From Talaromyces rugulosus (taxonomy: Eukaryota; Ascomycota; Eurotiomycetes; Eurotiales; Trichocomaceae), in NCBI RefSeq assembly GCF_013368755.1, contig NC_049565.1, forward strand, positions 4,278,001 through 4,342,000: a stretch of DNA of 64,000 bases, written 5' to 3'. A model generated the notes under the pieces. The model was not told the DNA's origin. It made no database searches and was given only the letters and a program-made list of their open reading frames with translations. The translations under genes were made by a program, and so were the position numbers. Position 1 is the first letter of the stretch, and each line of letters starts with the position of its first letter. Below, in pieces: positions 44,361-55,700 of the stretch.

Positions 44361-45554
44361 ATGATGCTGGCCATCATGGAGCACGGCTGGACTGTGGCCC
44401 TGCCCCTCACTATTATCCTATTTTCATCGCTAGTCAACGCCCACAGTTGGGTTGAGGAGTTGACAGTGGTATCGCCAAACGGGACTTTTACCGGGGCCAA
44501 GGGCTATCCTCGAGGCAACGTCTTCCGAGTCCCGTCATTCAACGACAAAATGATGCAGTGGCAGCTCCCGGAAAACAACGGCGACGAAATCCTCCACAAC
44601 ATGACCATGTGTCGACCCAGCCAGCAGGATTCCAACAATACTGCAGACAGCCCAAGACTCCAAGCGGCCCCTGGTGACGTGGTTGCTATGCGCTACCAGG
44701 AAAACGGCCATGTCACGCAGCCGTGGATCAAGAGCGGCAAGCCAGCGCATAGCGGCACCGTCTATGTCTACGGCACAGAGAAGCCGCGGGGAGACGACAC
44801 GTTTTTGGCGATTCACAATGTGTGGAATTTGGACGGCACGGGGGGCGATGGCCGCGGGAAGCTGTTGTCGACTCAATACTTTGATGACGGCCAGTGTTAC
44901 CAAGTCGACGATGTTAGCCCTATATCCGTTGACCGACAAAAGGAATTTCCGCGCAAGCCGGAGGCCGGGTCGGTTGAGGGTGCCAATCTTTGGTGTCAGA
45001 CCGATATTGCCGTGCCCAAGGACGTGCCGAGTAAGTCGACCTACACGCTTTATTGGGTCTGGGATTGGCCGACCTTGAAGACGGACAATACCACGTACAT
45101 GCCGGAGGTGTATACGACGTGCATCGATCTCAATATCATCGACCCTCAAGACTCCTCCTCTACCGGGAGCAACCAAGCGAATGCGGCGAATGTGGCATTT
45201 GCGGAAGTCACCAACTACGGCGATGCAGCCATTCGGAGCATATTCGAAAACGTGAAGACTCAGGGGACTCAGACAGTCCCGTCTCAGTCATCGACGGGTG
45301 CTTCGTCGGCTACAGCCGCAGCAGGATCGCCCATTGTCTCGACCACGTCACCAACAGCCGGAGGAGATCAATCGCTGCAGACGCATGGCAATTCCAGCTG
45401 CGGCACACCAACGACAGTCACGGTGGGTGGAACTACCGTGACGACAACAATATCTCTGGCCCCGACAGCTACTACCACAGTCACAGTGACAACAACCTCA
45501 TTCCCAAGTTCCCAGCCGACAATGATGCGTCGTAGGCGGGATCTCGCAGCGTAG
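44361..45554 (+). CDS. secreted DUF7492-type protein with mature N-terminal His
   Basis: Intronless frame, 397 residues from ATG 44361. Residues 1-27 are a signal peptide (hydrophobic VALPLTIILFSSLVNA), and cleavage after VNA would leave His28 as the first mature residue (HSWVEELTVVSPNGT). The compact domain (28 to about 270) has RLQAAPGDVVAMRYQENGHV with His117, GTVYVYGT, GDGRGKLLSTQYFDDGQCYQV, LWCQTDI and YTLYWVWDWP, as in a fungal secreted family listed as DUF7492. It is followed by a Thr/Ser-rich tail (about 290-385) typical of O-glycosylated secreted proteins and a terminal MMRRRRDLAA. The N-terminal His plus a conserved internal His recalls the copper His-brace of lytic polysaccharide monooxygenases, but that is inference. 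The likely site of action is extracellular. Confidence 0.85.
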   Translation: MMLAIMEHGWTVALPLTIILFSSLVNAHSWVEELTVVSPNGTFTGAKGYPRGNVFRVPSFNDKMMQWQLPENNGDEILHNMTMCRPSQQDSNNTADSPRLQAAPGDVVAMRYQENGHVTQPWIKSGKPAHSGTVYVYGTEKPRGDDTFLAIHNVWNLDGTGGDGRGKLLSTQYFDDGQCYQVDDVSPISVDRQKEFPRKPEAGSVEGANLWCQTDIAVPKDVPSKSTYTLYWVWDWPTLKTDNTTYMPEVYTTCIDLNIIDPQDSSSTGSNQANAANVAFAEVTNYGDAAIRSIFENVKTQGTQTVPSQSSTGASSATAAAGSPIVSTTSPTAGGDQSLQTHGNSSCGTPTTVTVGGTTVTTTISLAPTATTTVTVTTTSFPSSQPTMMRRRRDLAA

Positions 45555-47033
45555 ATGTCAGCTGTGCGCGTTCAGCTCAAATCCAGGCGGGTCATAGCCC
45601 ATGGCACCCCCAGAAGGAGTGGGCGGATTCGACTGTTAGGATAACTGGGGGCGTTAGGGGCAGTTGGGGATATGCATTTTTTCGAGGGTTTCTTTTTGCA
45701 TGGGGAAAGGCGTTTGTTGCTGTCTTGTTTTTGCTTCTTTGTGTAAACTGCTTCCCTAGCCACAAATAGATTCATCTGCAGTCAGATGTGAAATCATATA
45801 ACACTTCTTACCGAACCGATCTTGTTGCTTGCGTCCAGTAGCCGAAATGAAGACGACCCACTCGCTGCGACTCTCCAGTGAAACCTGAAACGCGCCAATT
45901 TGAGGTGCATATCACGTGACCTCTGCAGCAAAGCCGGCGGACAGCCTATCGACCAGGACTGGTAAAACTGCTGGGCGTGTTTACGCTGTGTGTGGACTGA
46001 TACACCACTGTATGCACAACTGAGTGTCTATCCCGGTGGCTCCTTCCTGCAGTTGCACGTGTCTGCCTGAGGTCTGCCTGAGAGATCTTGCACGCCACAC
46101 CCTTTGCCCGAAGAGGTTAGCGGCAATCTCAGGGCCGAGGCTTAGTCATCGCCTGCCCGGGCTAACCCTCTTTTGACTCTTTTTGCTGCGACTGTTCCCA
46201 TGTTCGACTTGTCTTCTTGTTTGTGTCGTTCCCTATCGTAACCTGTCTTCCCTTTAGCGAGAGCGCTCATCCTGTTGTCCGGCCTGGTCGCGCTGGTGCA
46301 TCGTTGTGCGGCGACAGAAACAAGCCCCCTCTCCCTCCCTCGCTCTCTGTGCTAAAATTAGCAACACCAACCAGCCCGCTCCGCTCGCCCTGACCGGCCT
46401 CTTTTCGGGCTCCTTCATATTATTTGCGTCCCACCTCCGTTCTGCGACAAAGCACCTAGCGCTCCTCCCCTTAACACGCCATTATACATACGTCTTCCTT
46501 TCTTTCGAGAATTCCCATTTTCGCGCCACCAATCTTTTTCTTCAGCCAGCCGGGTTGTTGACCGACCTCCTACACCGACCGCAGGCCGCCAGTGTGGTTG
46601 TCGTTCGACCTCTGGGGATACCCTTTTCTCTCGTGACTGCCAGCCGACCCAGCGGGCGATTGCGACAAATTGTCATTCATTTTATTATTATTTATTCTTC
46701 AATCATTCCCCTCGTGTCGACAAAAACCGCCCTGTCGCATTCTCCACACAACCGCGCCTTCACCCACGAGGGATCATCGACACCAGTCTTGACACCGTCA
46801 ATTTGCGTCTCACTGGCTGAGCGCACCGCCGATATACTCTTCTAGACGGGGCATCAGGTTATTGCCCGGATATAAGAAACGTTGTGTTCATCGATATGCG
46901 ATTATAGGGTGAAAAGGAAAGGGTCTCGATAGCTCACATCTACTCCTCTCCCCAACGTCTTGTATGCAATCCAGTTCGCGTCGTGATATAACAACGACTA
47001 TAGTGCTAATTTTGCTTCGTATAGCCCATTCCA
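45555..47033. promoter_or_regulatory. 1.5-kb intergenic and long leader of the Nbp2-like gene
   Basis: 46200-46850 is CT-rich, as in leaders of well-expressed fungal genes; the 179-codon frame 46306-46845 starts at a non-ATG codon and lacks family signal. A minus-strand stretch 45569-45655 could encode a C-terminal exon (after a cag acceptor, GGAMGYDPPGFELNAHS then TGA), but I could not assemble a gene. tcacgtga lies at 45912-45919. Confidence 0.4.
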
Positions 47034-48461
47034 ATGGCGACTTCTCCACCAGCAGCACCCGAAATGGGATCCTCTTCCACAAGCACAACGGCGGCTGCTG
47101 ATCCACCAGGAAAACTGTCGCCGATGCGGCGCATTTCCTCGAGTGCTAGGGAGCGCCTGTCGGTGTATTCGACCGTGTCTCAAGCATCTCAGCACCGGTC
47201 GCGCCCTGTGTCCCACGTGAACTCGCTCCTGCATTCTAGCCTGCCGTATGCTCTTGTGCGCGACTTTGCCTATCCACAAACACATCCTTTACATTACGGT
47301 CCCGCTCCAGTCCCTTCGAGGACGTCTACTCCTGTGAGCGAGAGCAGGAGGCTTTCCGACCCCCAATCTGGATCATGGGATATGTCTCGCACTTCGTGGT
47401 CAACAAGCAACTGGCCCTCTGAACCTTATGGCAACCAGCAGCTTCCCGCTGTGTCATTTGGCGATGGAGGCCCGCCGTACAGTGAGGACGAGGATCTCCA
47501 TAGCCCGATTGTGACGTCTCGCCATCGCAAGCACAAGTCAATGCACAATTATGGTGGACGAGGACGAAGCCCTGGGAACAGCGGCCATGATTCCATATTT
47601 GCTCGCGGTGGCGACCGCGGCACCTTGGTGAGTATAGACGGGGATGGCAGCGAAACTTACTATGTCAAGGACGACGAGGCAACCGATGACGGGCCTGGCG
47701 GTGATTTTATCACATATCCAGCCCACCAAGGCCGGTATTCCATGTATGCATCGTATGGGCATTCCAACAATGCAAACGTGACCTCAAACGACCCACAATA
47801 TTTGGAAGGGCAATACATGTATGCCGATGACTATTCAGACGCCGGCCAATCCCGATACTCGCGAGATTATCAATTTTCCATTGGGTCTCCAGATGAAGAG
47901 ATGCACGGCAAAGCGGTTGCCTTGTTTGATTTTACCCGAGAACACGAGAATGAGCTCCCGTTGAAGGAAGGCCAAGTGATCTTGGTTTCGTATCGGCACG
48001 GCCAAGGCTGGTTAGTGGCTGAAGATCCTCGGACAGGGGAAAGCGGGCTCGTCCCTGAAGAATTCGTACGTTTGGTGCGTGATATCGAGGGTGGTCTCAA
48101 CTCGCTGAACGTAGACATCAACACCATCGCCTTTGAGACGAATAATGTGCAAGCAAGCGCTATTCCACCGACTGCAGAGACGGATCCTGAAGAAGACAGA
48201 GGGAGGAAGGAAGAAGATGCCGCTGTTTTGCCGTCTGAAATCCTGCCCGCAACCAATGGCAATGGCAATGACAATCACCCTGATAAACATCATCCTTCTG
48301 TGACTTCGACTTTTTCCACTAGTAGCCGTGACCTGAGCCCGTATCCATCGCACTTGTTAGGCGACGGCCAAGGCAAAGAAGACACCCCGGCTGAAGAGGA
48401 TCAACCTGCCGCAGACAAGGCCATCGTGCCAAACAACGACAGTGGCATGGTGCATACCTGA
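47034..48461 (+). CDS. nbp2: SH3-domain adaptor, Nbp2-like
   Basis: Single-exon 475-residue protein. A long low-complexity Ser/Pro-rich N-terminal half (phosphorylatable RRxS patches) precedes one SH3 domain at about 293-349: GKAVALFDFTREHENELPL, EGQVILVSYRHGQGWLVAE and TGESGLVPEEFVRLV. The motifs ALFDF (ALYDF), the GWLVAE Trp and GLVPEEFV are the SH3 ligand-binding residues. The spacing and the HGQGWLVAE signature match yeast Nbp2, which recruits the phosphatase Ptc1 to cell-wall-integrity and HOG MAP-kinase pathways. The C-terminal tail is acidic and disordered. The start at 47034 is the first ATG after a long CT-rich leader. Confidence 0.82.
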   Translation: MATSPPAAPEMGSSSTSTTAAADPPGKLSPMRRISSSARERLSVYSTVSQASQHRSRPVSHVNSLLHSSLPYALVRDFAYPQTHPLHYGPAPVPSRTSTPVSESRRLSDPQSGSWDMSRTSWSTSNWPSEPYGNQQLPAVSFGDGGPPYSEDEDLHSPIVTSRHRKHKSMHNYGGRGRSPGNSGHDSIFARGGDRGTLVSIDGDGSETYYVKDDEATDDGPGGDFITYPAHQGRYSMYASYGHSNNANVTSNDPQYLEGQYMYADDYSDAGQSRYSRDYQFSIGSPDEEMHGKAVALFDFTREHENELPLKEGQVILVSYRHGQGWLVAEDPRTGESGLVPEEFVRLVRDIEGGLNSLNVDINTIAFETNNVQASAIPPTAETDPEEDRGRKEEDAAVLPSEILPATNGNGNDNHPDKHHPSVTSTFSTSSRDLSPYPSHLLGDGQGKEDTPAEEDQPAADKAIVPNNDSGMVHT

Positions 48462-49907
48462 ACCGTGATTAAGATGTATCCGCGTCAAACTCAAACCAAA
48501 TCGCCACGACGCCATTTAAATAATTATAATTATAATACTGGCCATACCATCTCACAGCCCAAGTCTACAGCTCGAACAGCCACTCCGGGGTTACTCACCG
48601 AGCCAAGAATATCGATTCTGGCCAAGGGCTGGGCCAACATACAAATCACGCATGACAACGACGAACATTGCCCTTTGACAGTAAGGGCACGAATATTTTT
48701 TATTCTTTTTTTTTCTTTTTCTTTTTTATTTTTTTTTTTCCAATCGTCCGTGAGAAAATTGCAAAATGGAAGACGGACAATGTCCGATTTTGGAGAGAGA
48801 GTGAAGAGACAGACAGACATGCAATGTTTAAAGGTTTAAAAAAACATTGGATTTATTAAGGGCGAGCGACATATATAATATGCATTCACTGCTTGATGCA
48901 TTTGAGCCTTGTGATTTTTTGAACTCGCTCCGACGTCCCTTTATGTTTAGATGGAACTTGTATAAGTTTGCATAATGACGGTATGCCAAGTAAGGTTTTG
49001 ACTGCGGGGTTTATGTTATGTTGTAAATATAGTATACTACTACATGAAGATCAACATTTTGTATCATGTAACTCTTACAGAATTAATACGTCTCCAACCG
49101 AGGTCACCACGAGCAACCATGTCGGCGATGTCATTGGCGGAATGCAGGAATACGGGGGGTGCGCAGAACTGACATCATAGACCACATCACCTTGATTTCT
49201 TGTTTTATTTCTTTTTGGTTCTTTGTCTCTAGTTTAATTGCATGCCATCCGGAAACAAGATTATAGCAAATCTGCTGCATAACTAATGAACCATGCCAAT
49301 ATAGAAGGACTCTGCATAGTTATTGCATGGTGCAGTGTTCACGTGATGTCACGGGACACGGAGACTTGCCCGTTCAGGCTAGCTCGCTGGAGCTCTCCAT
49401 GCCGAGAGCTTACATACAAAAATTTTCCCCTGTTGTTTGTTGTTACTATCCTACCAGTGCTGCATCCATTCCCCATCCTAATAATATCGGCTCGTGTATT
49501 TTTACAGTCTCAATTGCTTGCTCCCTTTCTTCACTACTGTATTATTTTATTCGAGACTCTTTGTTTTTTCTCTCCCTTGTTCAGCTGTCAACTTGCATTA
49601 GAAGAGGCCAACTTTCAGCGTTTCATTTTTGACTACGCCTTGATTCTGCGTCAATCCATCTTTTTTCTCCCTTCTACTAGTGTCACTAGTAGTATTCACC
49701 GGTAAGCCCATGTCGCCATCACCAGCCAGCCAGTTAGCCAGGCAGCAGCAGCAGCAGACGCAACCAACTTTCGTCGTGTTGCAGCCCCAGGCAGGAAAAA
49801 AAACAATCCGCAGTCGCAGTAGCGCTAACCCAGAAACAGCCTAGCGTCCAACTACCCCTCTGCCCCTCGCCCGTGACTTGCTGCCCCTCCTGCCCCGAAA
49901 AGCAACA
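48462..49907. promoter_or_regulatory. 1.4-kb intergenic and cyclophilin leader
   Basis: Poly-T run at 48707-48740 (3' flank of the Nbp2-like gene). 49430-49880 is CT-rich with a (CAG)-type stretch at 49742-49756, probably the cyclophilin promoter and leader. No gene recognised. Confidence 0.4.
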
Positions 49908-50922
49908 ATGTTTTCCCGCAGTGTCAAAGCAGTGCTCCCCCCACCTTCTTCTGCTCTTCGCTCCATTGCGTCCTCCTCTTCTCGCCCGACTTTTTACTCT
50001 CGATCCTCCATTCCCAATTGCTTCAACTCTTCGCCTTCTCTTCGCGCTTTCCATCAATCTTCGCCAGCCATGTCTACCGCTTACTTTGTCGTCGAGTACG
50101 GCCCTGCCAACAACAGTGAGTTACCCCTCGTTGCCTGCGTTTCTGCTTTTTCGTCCGCTCTCTCTCCTGCCCTCTCTTGTACCTGTACGCGTGCCGCTGT
50201 GTCAATTGCACTGTGCAATTCCTATGCCTGTCAACCTGTCTATTCATCAAAAGCTTCCGTGCTGAATTCAATCGATTACTGACTTTTCCTCTTTCTAGCC
50301 ACCACCGGTCGCATCGACTTCAAGCTCTACGACGATGTCGTCCCCAGGACCGCCAAGAACTTTGCTGAGCTCTGCAATGGCTTCACGGACAACACTGGTG
50401 CCAACTTGACCTACAAGGGCTCCAGCTTCCACCGTGTCATCCCCAACTTCATGCTCCAGGGTGGTGACTTCACCCGTGGCAACGTGAGACTCCCTCCCTC
50501 GACTACCCCACCTTGGCCCCAGCTAGCTGGCTCTCATTGTCATATTACCTAGCTCCCAGTCACTAACCGTCCATCTTCAACAGGGTACCGGTGGCAAGTC
50601 CATCTACGGTGAGAAGTTTGCCGATGAGAACTTCAAGATCCGCCACGAGAAAGTCGGCCTCCTGTCCATGGCCAACGCCGGCCCTAACACGTAAGCTTCG
50701 CCTTCCCGGTCTACAAAAGGGGTATCACTAATTGAAATAAATAGCAACGGCTCCCAGTTCTTCATCACCACCGTGAAGACTAGCTGGCTCGACGGCAAGC
50801 ACGTTGTCTTCGGCGAGGTCACCAGCGGATACGATGTTGTCCAGAACATCGAGAAGCTCGGTACCAGCTCTGGTTCCGTCCGCGGTACCGCCAAGATCAT
50901 TGACTCTGGTGCATCCGCCTAA
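49908..50922 (+). CDS. cyclophilin-type peptidyl-prolyl cis-trans isomerase with mitochondrial presequence, 4 exons
   Basis: Cyclosporin-binding PPIase. Exons 49908-50115, 50299-50484, 50584-50690, 50745-50922 give about 225 residues. Residues 1-54 are rich in Arg/Ser with no acidic residue ([20 protein letters not shown]...), a mitochondrial targeting signal ending FHQSSPA. A second ATG at 50070 ([11 protein letters not shown]) starts the cyclophilin domain, so translation from it would yield a cytosolic form, as known for the Neurospora cyclophilin gene. Catalytic and CsA-binding residues are present: [32 protein letters not shown] and the Trp in [12 protein letters not shown]. Strong codon bias points to high expression. 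Confidence 0.93.
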
Positions 50923-51481
50923 ATCATCTCCTAAAAATGTCTCATTATCTAGACCCTGAGTCACATCTCGGGGGGGTTTTTTTTTGCCAATGCGCTTGTA
51001 CTTGACTTGAGAGATAATACAATCCATCTTCTCGCCGGAGCTCCTTTAGGAGCTGCCAGCCTCTGGCAATCTGCCTATTTTCATTGTAGAGACTTAGTCT
51101 AGTATAATCGTAACCTTTAACTATATAGTCTACGGGAGAAGAGCCGTCAATCGATGTACATGTAGTATCAACCTCGGTTATCCCGCGCAGTTTGAGATTT
51201 CAATTGGGGCTAGCATGATTTCCCCGCATTGGCATGAATCCGGTTATCACAGATGTCACTGCTACAAGTTTCGATATTGTCAACTGATGTCATTGACAGC
51301 CAGCATTGAACTCAACAAAAAAATATAAGGGTTAGAGATATAGATATCTATATTGATGTCGTTGATCCAAGCCATCAGTGTCATCATGCAATGCATAGTG
51401 TATAGAAGCCGTCTAATTCATTCCCCTCGACCATAGCCAAGTAAACTATACATTAACTAACATACAAGCGAATTCGTTACA
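50923..51481. other. intergenic between convergent cyclophilin and Rrp41 genes
   Basis: 560 bases of shared 3' flank. 50970-50990 carries a G7T8 run. Nothing else recognised. Confidence 0.4.
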
Positions 51482-52404
51482 TCACATATCCTCATCGTCA
51501 TCATCTTTATAACCCCGCGGCACAACCGACGTATTCGAGCCCTTGACCACTCCCTCCAGAATCTCTCTGATTTGTTTACACCCATCAATGCCGACGGCCA
51601 GTAACGTTTCCAAATACGAATTGTGCATGCGGCTTTCCATATTCAGGATAGAGACTTTCATATCATCTGTTTCGCCCTCTTCTTCCTCGCCGTCTTCATC
51701 GAGATTGTTGTTCTCGCCCATGGGAAGCGCGGTTGTGGTTCCGATTGTGATGAATGGTAATTCCTGTTCCTCTGGTAGCGAAAAATCAAGAAGCGGGTCG
51801 AGCGACGAATCGTCGTTGCTGGAGTCCTGCGGTGTTGAAGCACTCCCGCTCATCCCCGCCGTGCATCCGCATAGCATCCCCGGCATCGGAATCCCTGCGT
51901 CCACCAGGGCCAGTGTGCATGCGTTGATGGCGGCGGCTAGTAGTGAGCCATCTGCTGAGAGTACGGAGACTTGCACGCTGATTGTGCTGTGTGGATAGAG
52001 GTAGGTATGTAAATGCGATTGAAAAGCTGAGCGAAGCGCGTTTGATAGTTGTAGTGTTTGTCTAGAGACTTTTTGTTAGTTCTTGTCCTTCCATTTCTTC
52101 TTTTTTTTTTTTTTCCTTCATACTTGTCACTCCCCCCAGCTCTCCTCTTCCGATCCACCCCGGCGAACCCAGCCACATTCACATCAACTTCAACCACTGC
52201 TTCACCTGCGTTTCCCGCGCCGCTGGACTCGTGTGGGCCGTGGACGGTGCACATGATAGCCGTGTTGCCCATGGATAGATACGATGAGCCCGAGCTCGCT
52301 GGGTTTGTGGATATTTGGGCCTGTAGCAGACGTAACTCGTTCCATCGTCGGCCATCGAGACGGAGTTTGGTGAGAGGGTAGGTGGTTGATGTGTCGAGAG
52401 GCAT
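51482..52404 (-). CDS. rrp41: exosome complex subunit Rrp41/Ski6 (RNase PH-like), 2 exons
   Basis: Core ring subunit of the RNA exosome (nucleus and cytoplasm), an RNase PH-fold protein. ATG 52404 (MPLDTSTTYPL); exon 1 (52404-52124) holds RLDGRRWNELR and YLSMGNTAIMCTVHGP; exon 2 (52061-51482) starts QTLQLSNALRSAFQSHLHTY and carries SVQVSVLSADGSLLAAAINACTLAL and VDAGIPMPGMLCGCTAG. After this an acidic, expanded insert (NNDDSSLDPLLDF..., ENNNLDEDGEEEEGE) precedes the last helix region (SRMHNSYLETLLAVGIDGCKQI) and an acidic tail. The insert makes the protein longer than yeast Ski6 (about 246). Phosphate-binding residues are not expected to be catalytic in eukaryotic subunits. Divergent from the SNF2 gene. 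Confidence 0.88.
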
Positions 52405-52774
52405 GGTGAAGAAAAGAAGAGGGAGAAAATTTGCGCCCGTTGATGGGACGGGTGATAGTGTTGGAAAATTCCGTTTAGGTGGTTGCTGTTGATTGAGTAC
52501 AGAATAGGAAAAAAAAAAAAAAATCTAGCAGGATATCGAAATATAGAAAAGGTTGTTAATCTGTTGTTTGTGCATGATTTCTTTCTTTCAGATGTTCCGC
52601 TGCGGTCGTCGCAAAATTTAAAGTTGGAGCTCCTTCCCTCCTGGGCAAGCTAATTGATCGCTAGCCTCCCGACGCGTTAACTTGCTCCCTCTTCCCCGCG
52701 GAACACGAGTCTGGAAGAACATCAGATAACAGCTTTGGATTATACTTTTTTGTTTAAAAACATTTAATAGGTCC
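52405..52774. promoter_or_regulatory. divergent promoter between Rrp41 and the ERCC6L2-like SNF2 gene
   Basis: 370 bases serve both genes. An A14 run lies at 52508-52521. No other motif assigned. Confidence 0.45.
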
Positions 52775-55700
52775 ATGACGCCGGCAGACAGCAGCGGGGA
52801 CGACGACGATGATGATCTAGAAATCATCTCCGTCGTCCCAGTGTCTGAACCCAGCAGCATTGGTATGTTCTCCGCGCGCAACCCAGGAATGAAATGAAAG
52901 ATTACTAACTAGTTATCGTAGGACATAAGAGGTCGCGAAACGAGGACGATGACGACGTCGACAACAGAAATGATAAAAACACGCGCAAAAGACAGCGAAC
53001 GCCAACAGAAGATGACAAAGATCAGTCGATCATGCTCGCATCCGACGATAATGACGATAATGACGAGGATGACGACCTCCTTGCCAACGAGTTCAACGAC
53101 GGGCAGGCCGCGTATCAACAATTCAAGAACAGAAAAAGCATCCAACGGAAACGGACGTCGTTAAAAGCGCGCAAGACCCGCAAGGAAAGAGAATCTACGA
53201 AGGGCAAAGAACCTACTACAACAGCAAGAAGGAAACCGCCAGCGAGCGACGCTGTCGTAGGTCGCACTTTGAGCAAGAAGGATGCTGCTTCACGACAGCC
53301 CCAACGGCCAGCTTATATGAGAGATTACACCGAAGAGCCAGTGTCGTCCGAAGACGAGCTAATGGAGTATACACTGCCGGATTTCCTACAGCGCCGGCGG
53401 TCCCAGTTCGAGTCCAGAATGCAACGACTCAAACAGGGCGGGCTGAAACTACCACCAACCTTTGATGAGGTTGAATTTTCAGATGATGAGAACTTGGAGC
53501 ATCTACAAGAAAAACCAAATTTTCGGGACTTGCGTCCCCCGGCGCCATATAAAGATGTACCGCTTCCGTATTCGCTTGGTCTCATACCGGCCCCGATAGC
53601 CCAGTGGCTACGCGAGTATCAAGTCGAGGGTGCTTCGTTTTTACATGAGATATTTGTCTATCAAAAGGGCGGCATCTTAGGAGATGATATGGGCCTAGGC
53701 AAGACAGTCCAGGTTATTGCCTTTCTAACCGCTGCATATGGAAAGACCGCCGACGAACGGGACTCAAAACGGATGAGAAAGCTGAGAAGAACCGGTGACA
53801 ATGTTTGGTATCCGCGCACACTGATAGTATGTCCTGGCACGCTGATCGAGAACTGGAAATCCGAGCTCAACCGATGGGGCTGGTGGGCTGTTGGAGTCTT
53901 CCACGGCGATCGAAAGGAAGAAGCCCTCCAAGCGGCCAAGGCCGGGAGACTGGAAATATTGATTACTACATATGTTACATACCGCATGAATAAGGACTCG
54001 ATCAACATGGTGGAATGGGACTGTGTGGTTGCCGACGAATGCCATCAAATCAAAGAGCGAAAGTCTGAAACGGCTATAGCAATGAACGAAATCAACGCGC
54101 TGTGTCGAATCGGACTCACGGGTACAGCTATTCAGAACAAATACGAAGAGCTCTGGACGCTCTTGAACTGGACAAACCCAGGAAAACTAGGGCCCGTAAC
54201 AGCATGGAAGAAGGCTGTTGCAGAGCCCTTGAAAATCGGCCAGTCTCACGATGCAACTCTATGCCAACTAAGCAAGGCCAGAAAAACGGCCAAGAAACTG
54301 GTGCAAAATCTTCTTCCAGAATTCTTTCTACGCCGCATGAAGACCCTCATTGCCGATCAACTGCCTAAAAAGAGTGATAGGGTAGTGTTCTGCCCTCTGA
54401 CCGAAACCCAAGCAGATGCGTATGAAAACTTTCTCAATAGCGATGTCGTCCAGTATATAAAAACAGCCTCGGAGATGTGTGACTGTGGCTCTGGAAAAAA
54501 ATCTGGCTGGTGCTGTCACACCCGCCTGCCCTCTGGTCAGAAATGGCAGAGTTATGTATTCCCCGCCATTACCAACCTGCAGAAACTCAGCAACCATCTG
54601 GCCATTTTGATTCCCCAAGGGGTTGACCCGAGGGAAAAACAAGACAAGGACCTAGAAATGCTACAGGTTGCGGTCCCGGACCAATGGCGAGACCTCTACC
54701 GGAGTCGCGACTCGATTATCAATTACGCGAACCCGGAGTTTTGCGGAAAGTGGAAAGTCCTGCGAAAGCTTCTCAAATGGTGGCACGCAAACGGGGATAA
54801 AGTGCTTGTCTTTTCGCACAGTGTACGACTACTCAAGATGCTTCAGATGTTGTTCAATCACACCAGCTACAATGTTAGTTACCTGGACGGCGCCATGTCC
54901 TACGAGGATAGAGCCAAGGCGGTAGATGACTTCAACTCTGATCCACAGCAATTCGTCTTTTTGATATCAACACGAGCTGGAGGTGTGGGCTTGAATATCG
55001 TCTCTGCAAATAAGGTGGTCGTCGTCGACCCCAACTGGAATCCTTCTCATGATCTACAAGCCCAAGACCGGGCTTACCGTATCGGCCAGCAGAGGGACGT
55101 TGAGGTATTTCGACTGATTTCCGCAGGGACGATTGAGGAAATCGTCTATGCGCGTCAGATTTACAAACAGCAACAAGCCAATATCGGCTACAACGCCAGT
55201 TCGGAGCGACGGTATTTTAAAGGAGTTCAGGAGAAGAAGGACCAGAGAGGCGAGATCTTTGGCCTCAGTAACCTCTTCGAGTATCAAAACAACAACGTTG
55301 TCCTGCGAGATATTGTCAACAAGACCAACATCGCCGAAAGCAAAGCGGGTGTACAGGTCGTAAGCGTAGACTTGGAACAAGAGGATGCAATCACCAGCCA
55401 AGACGGCTCACCAGCGCCAGCTCCCCCTTCTTCCAGAAGAGGAGACGAAGATAACGACGGCACCATGAGCCAACTTGCAGCAATGATTCTAGGCGAAACC
55501 CCTTCGACTGGTGCGGGAACGACAACAACAACAACGCAGCCGGTTCAAAAACACGATCCAGTCCAGGCGATTCTTGCAGGAGCCGGGGTCGAATACACTC
55601 ATCTAAACAACGAAGTCATCGGTTCGTCCAAGGTGGAAGAACGCCTCAGCCGTCGTGCCGAGCAAGCCAACGACCTCCAGGCTGATATCCAGGTCTTTCA

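Noticed and set aside
44535..45176. 213-codon minus-strand frame
   Set aside because: Shadow of the secreted DUF7492 gene.
46306..46845. 179-codon plus-strand frame upstream of the Nbp2-like gene
   Set aside because: No ATG start, CT-rich leader composition, no family signal.
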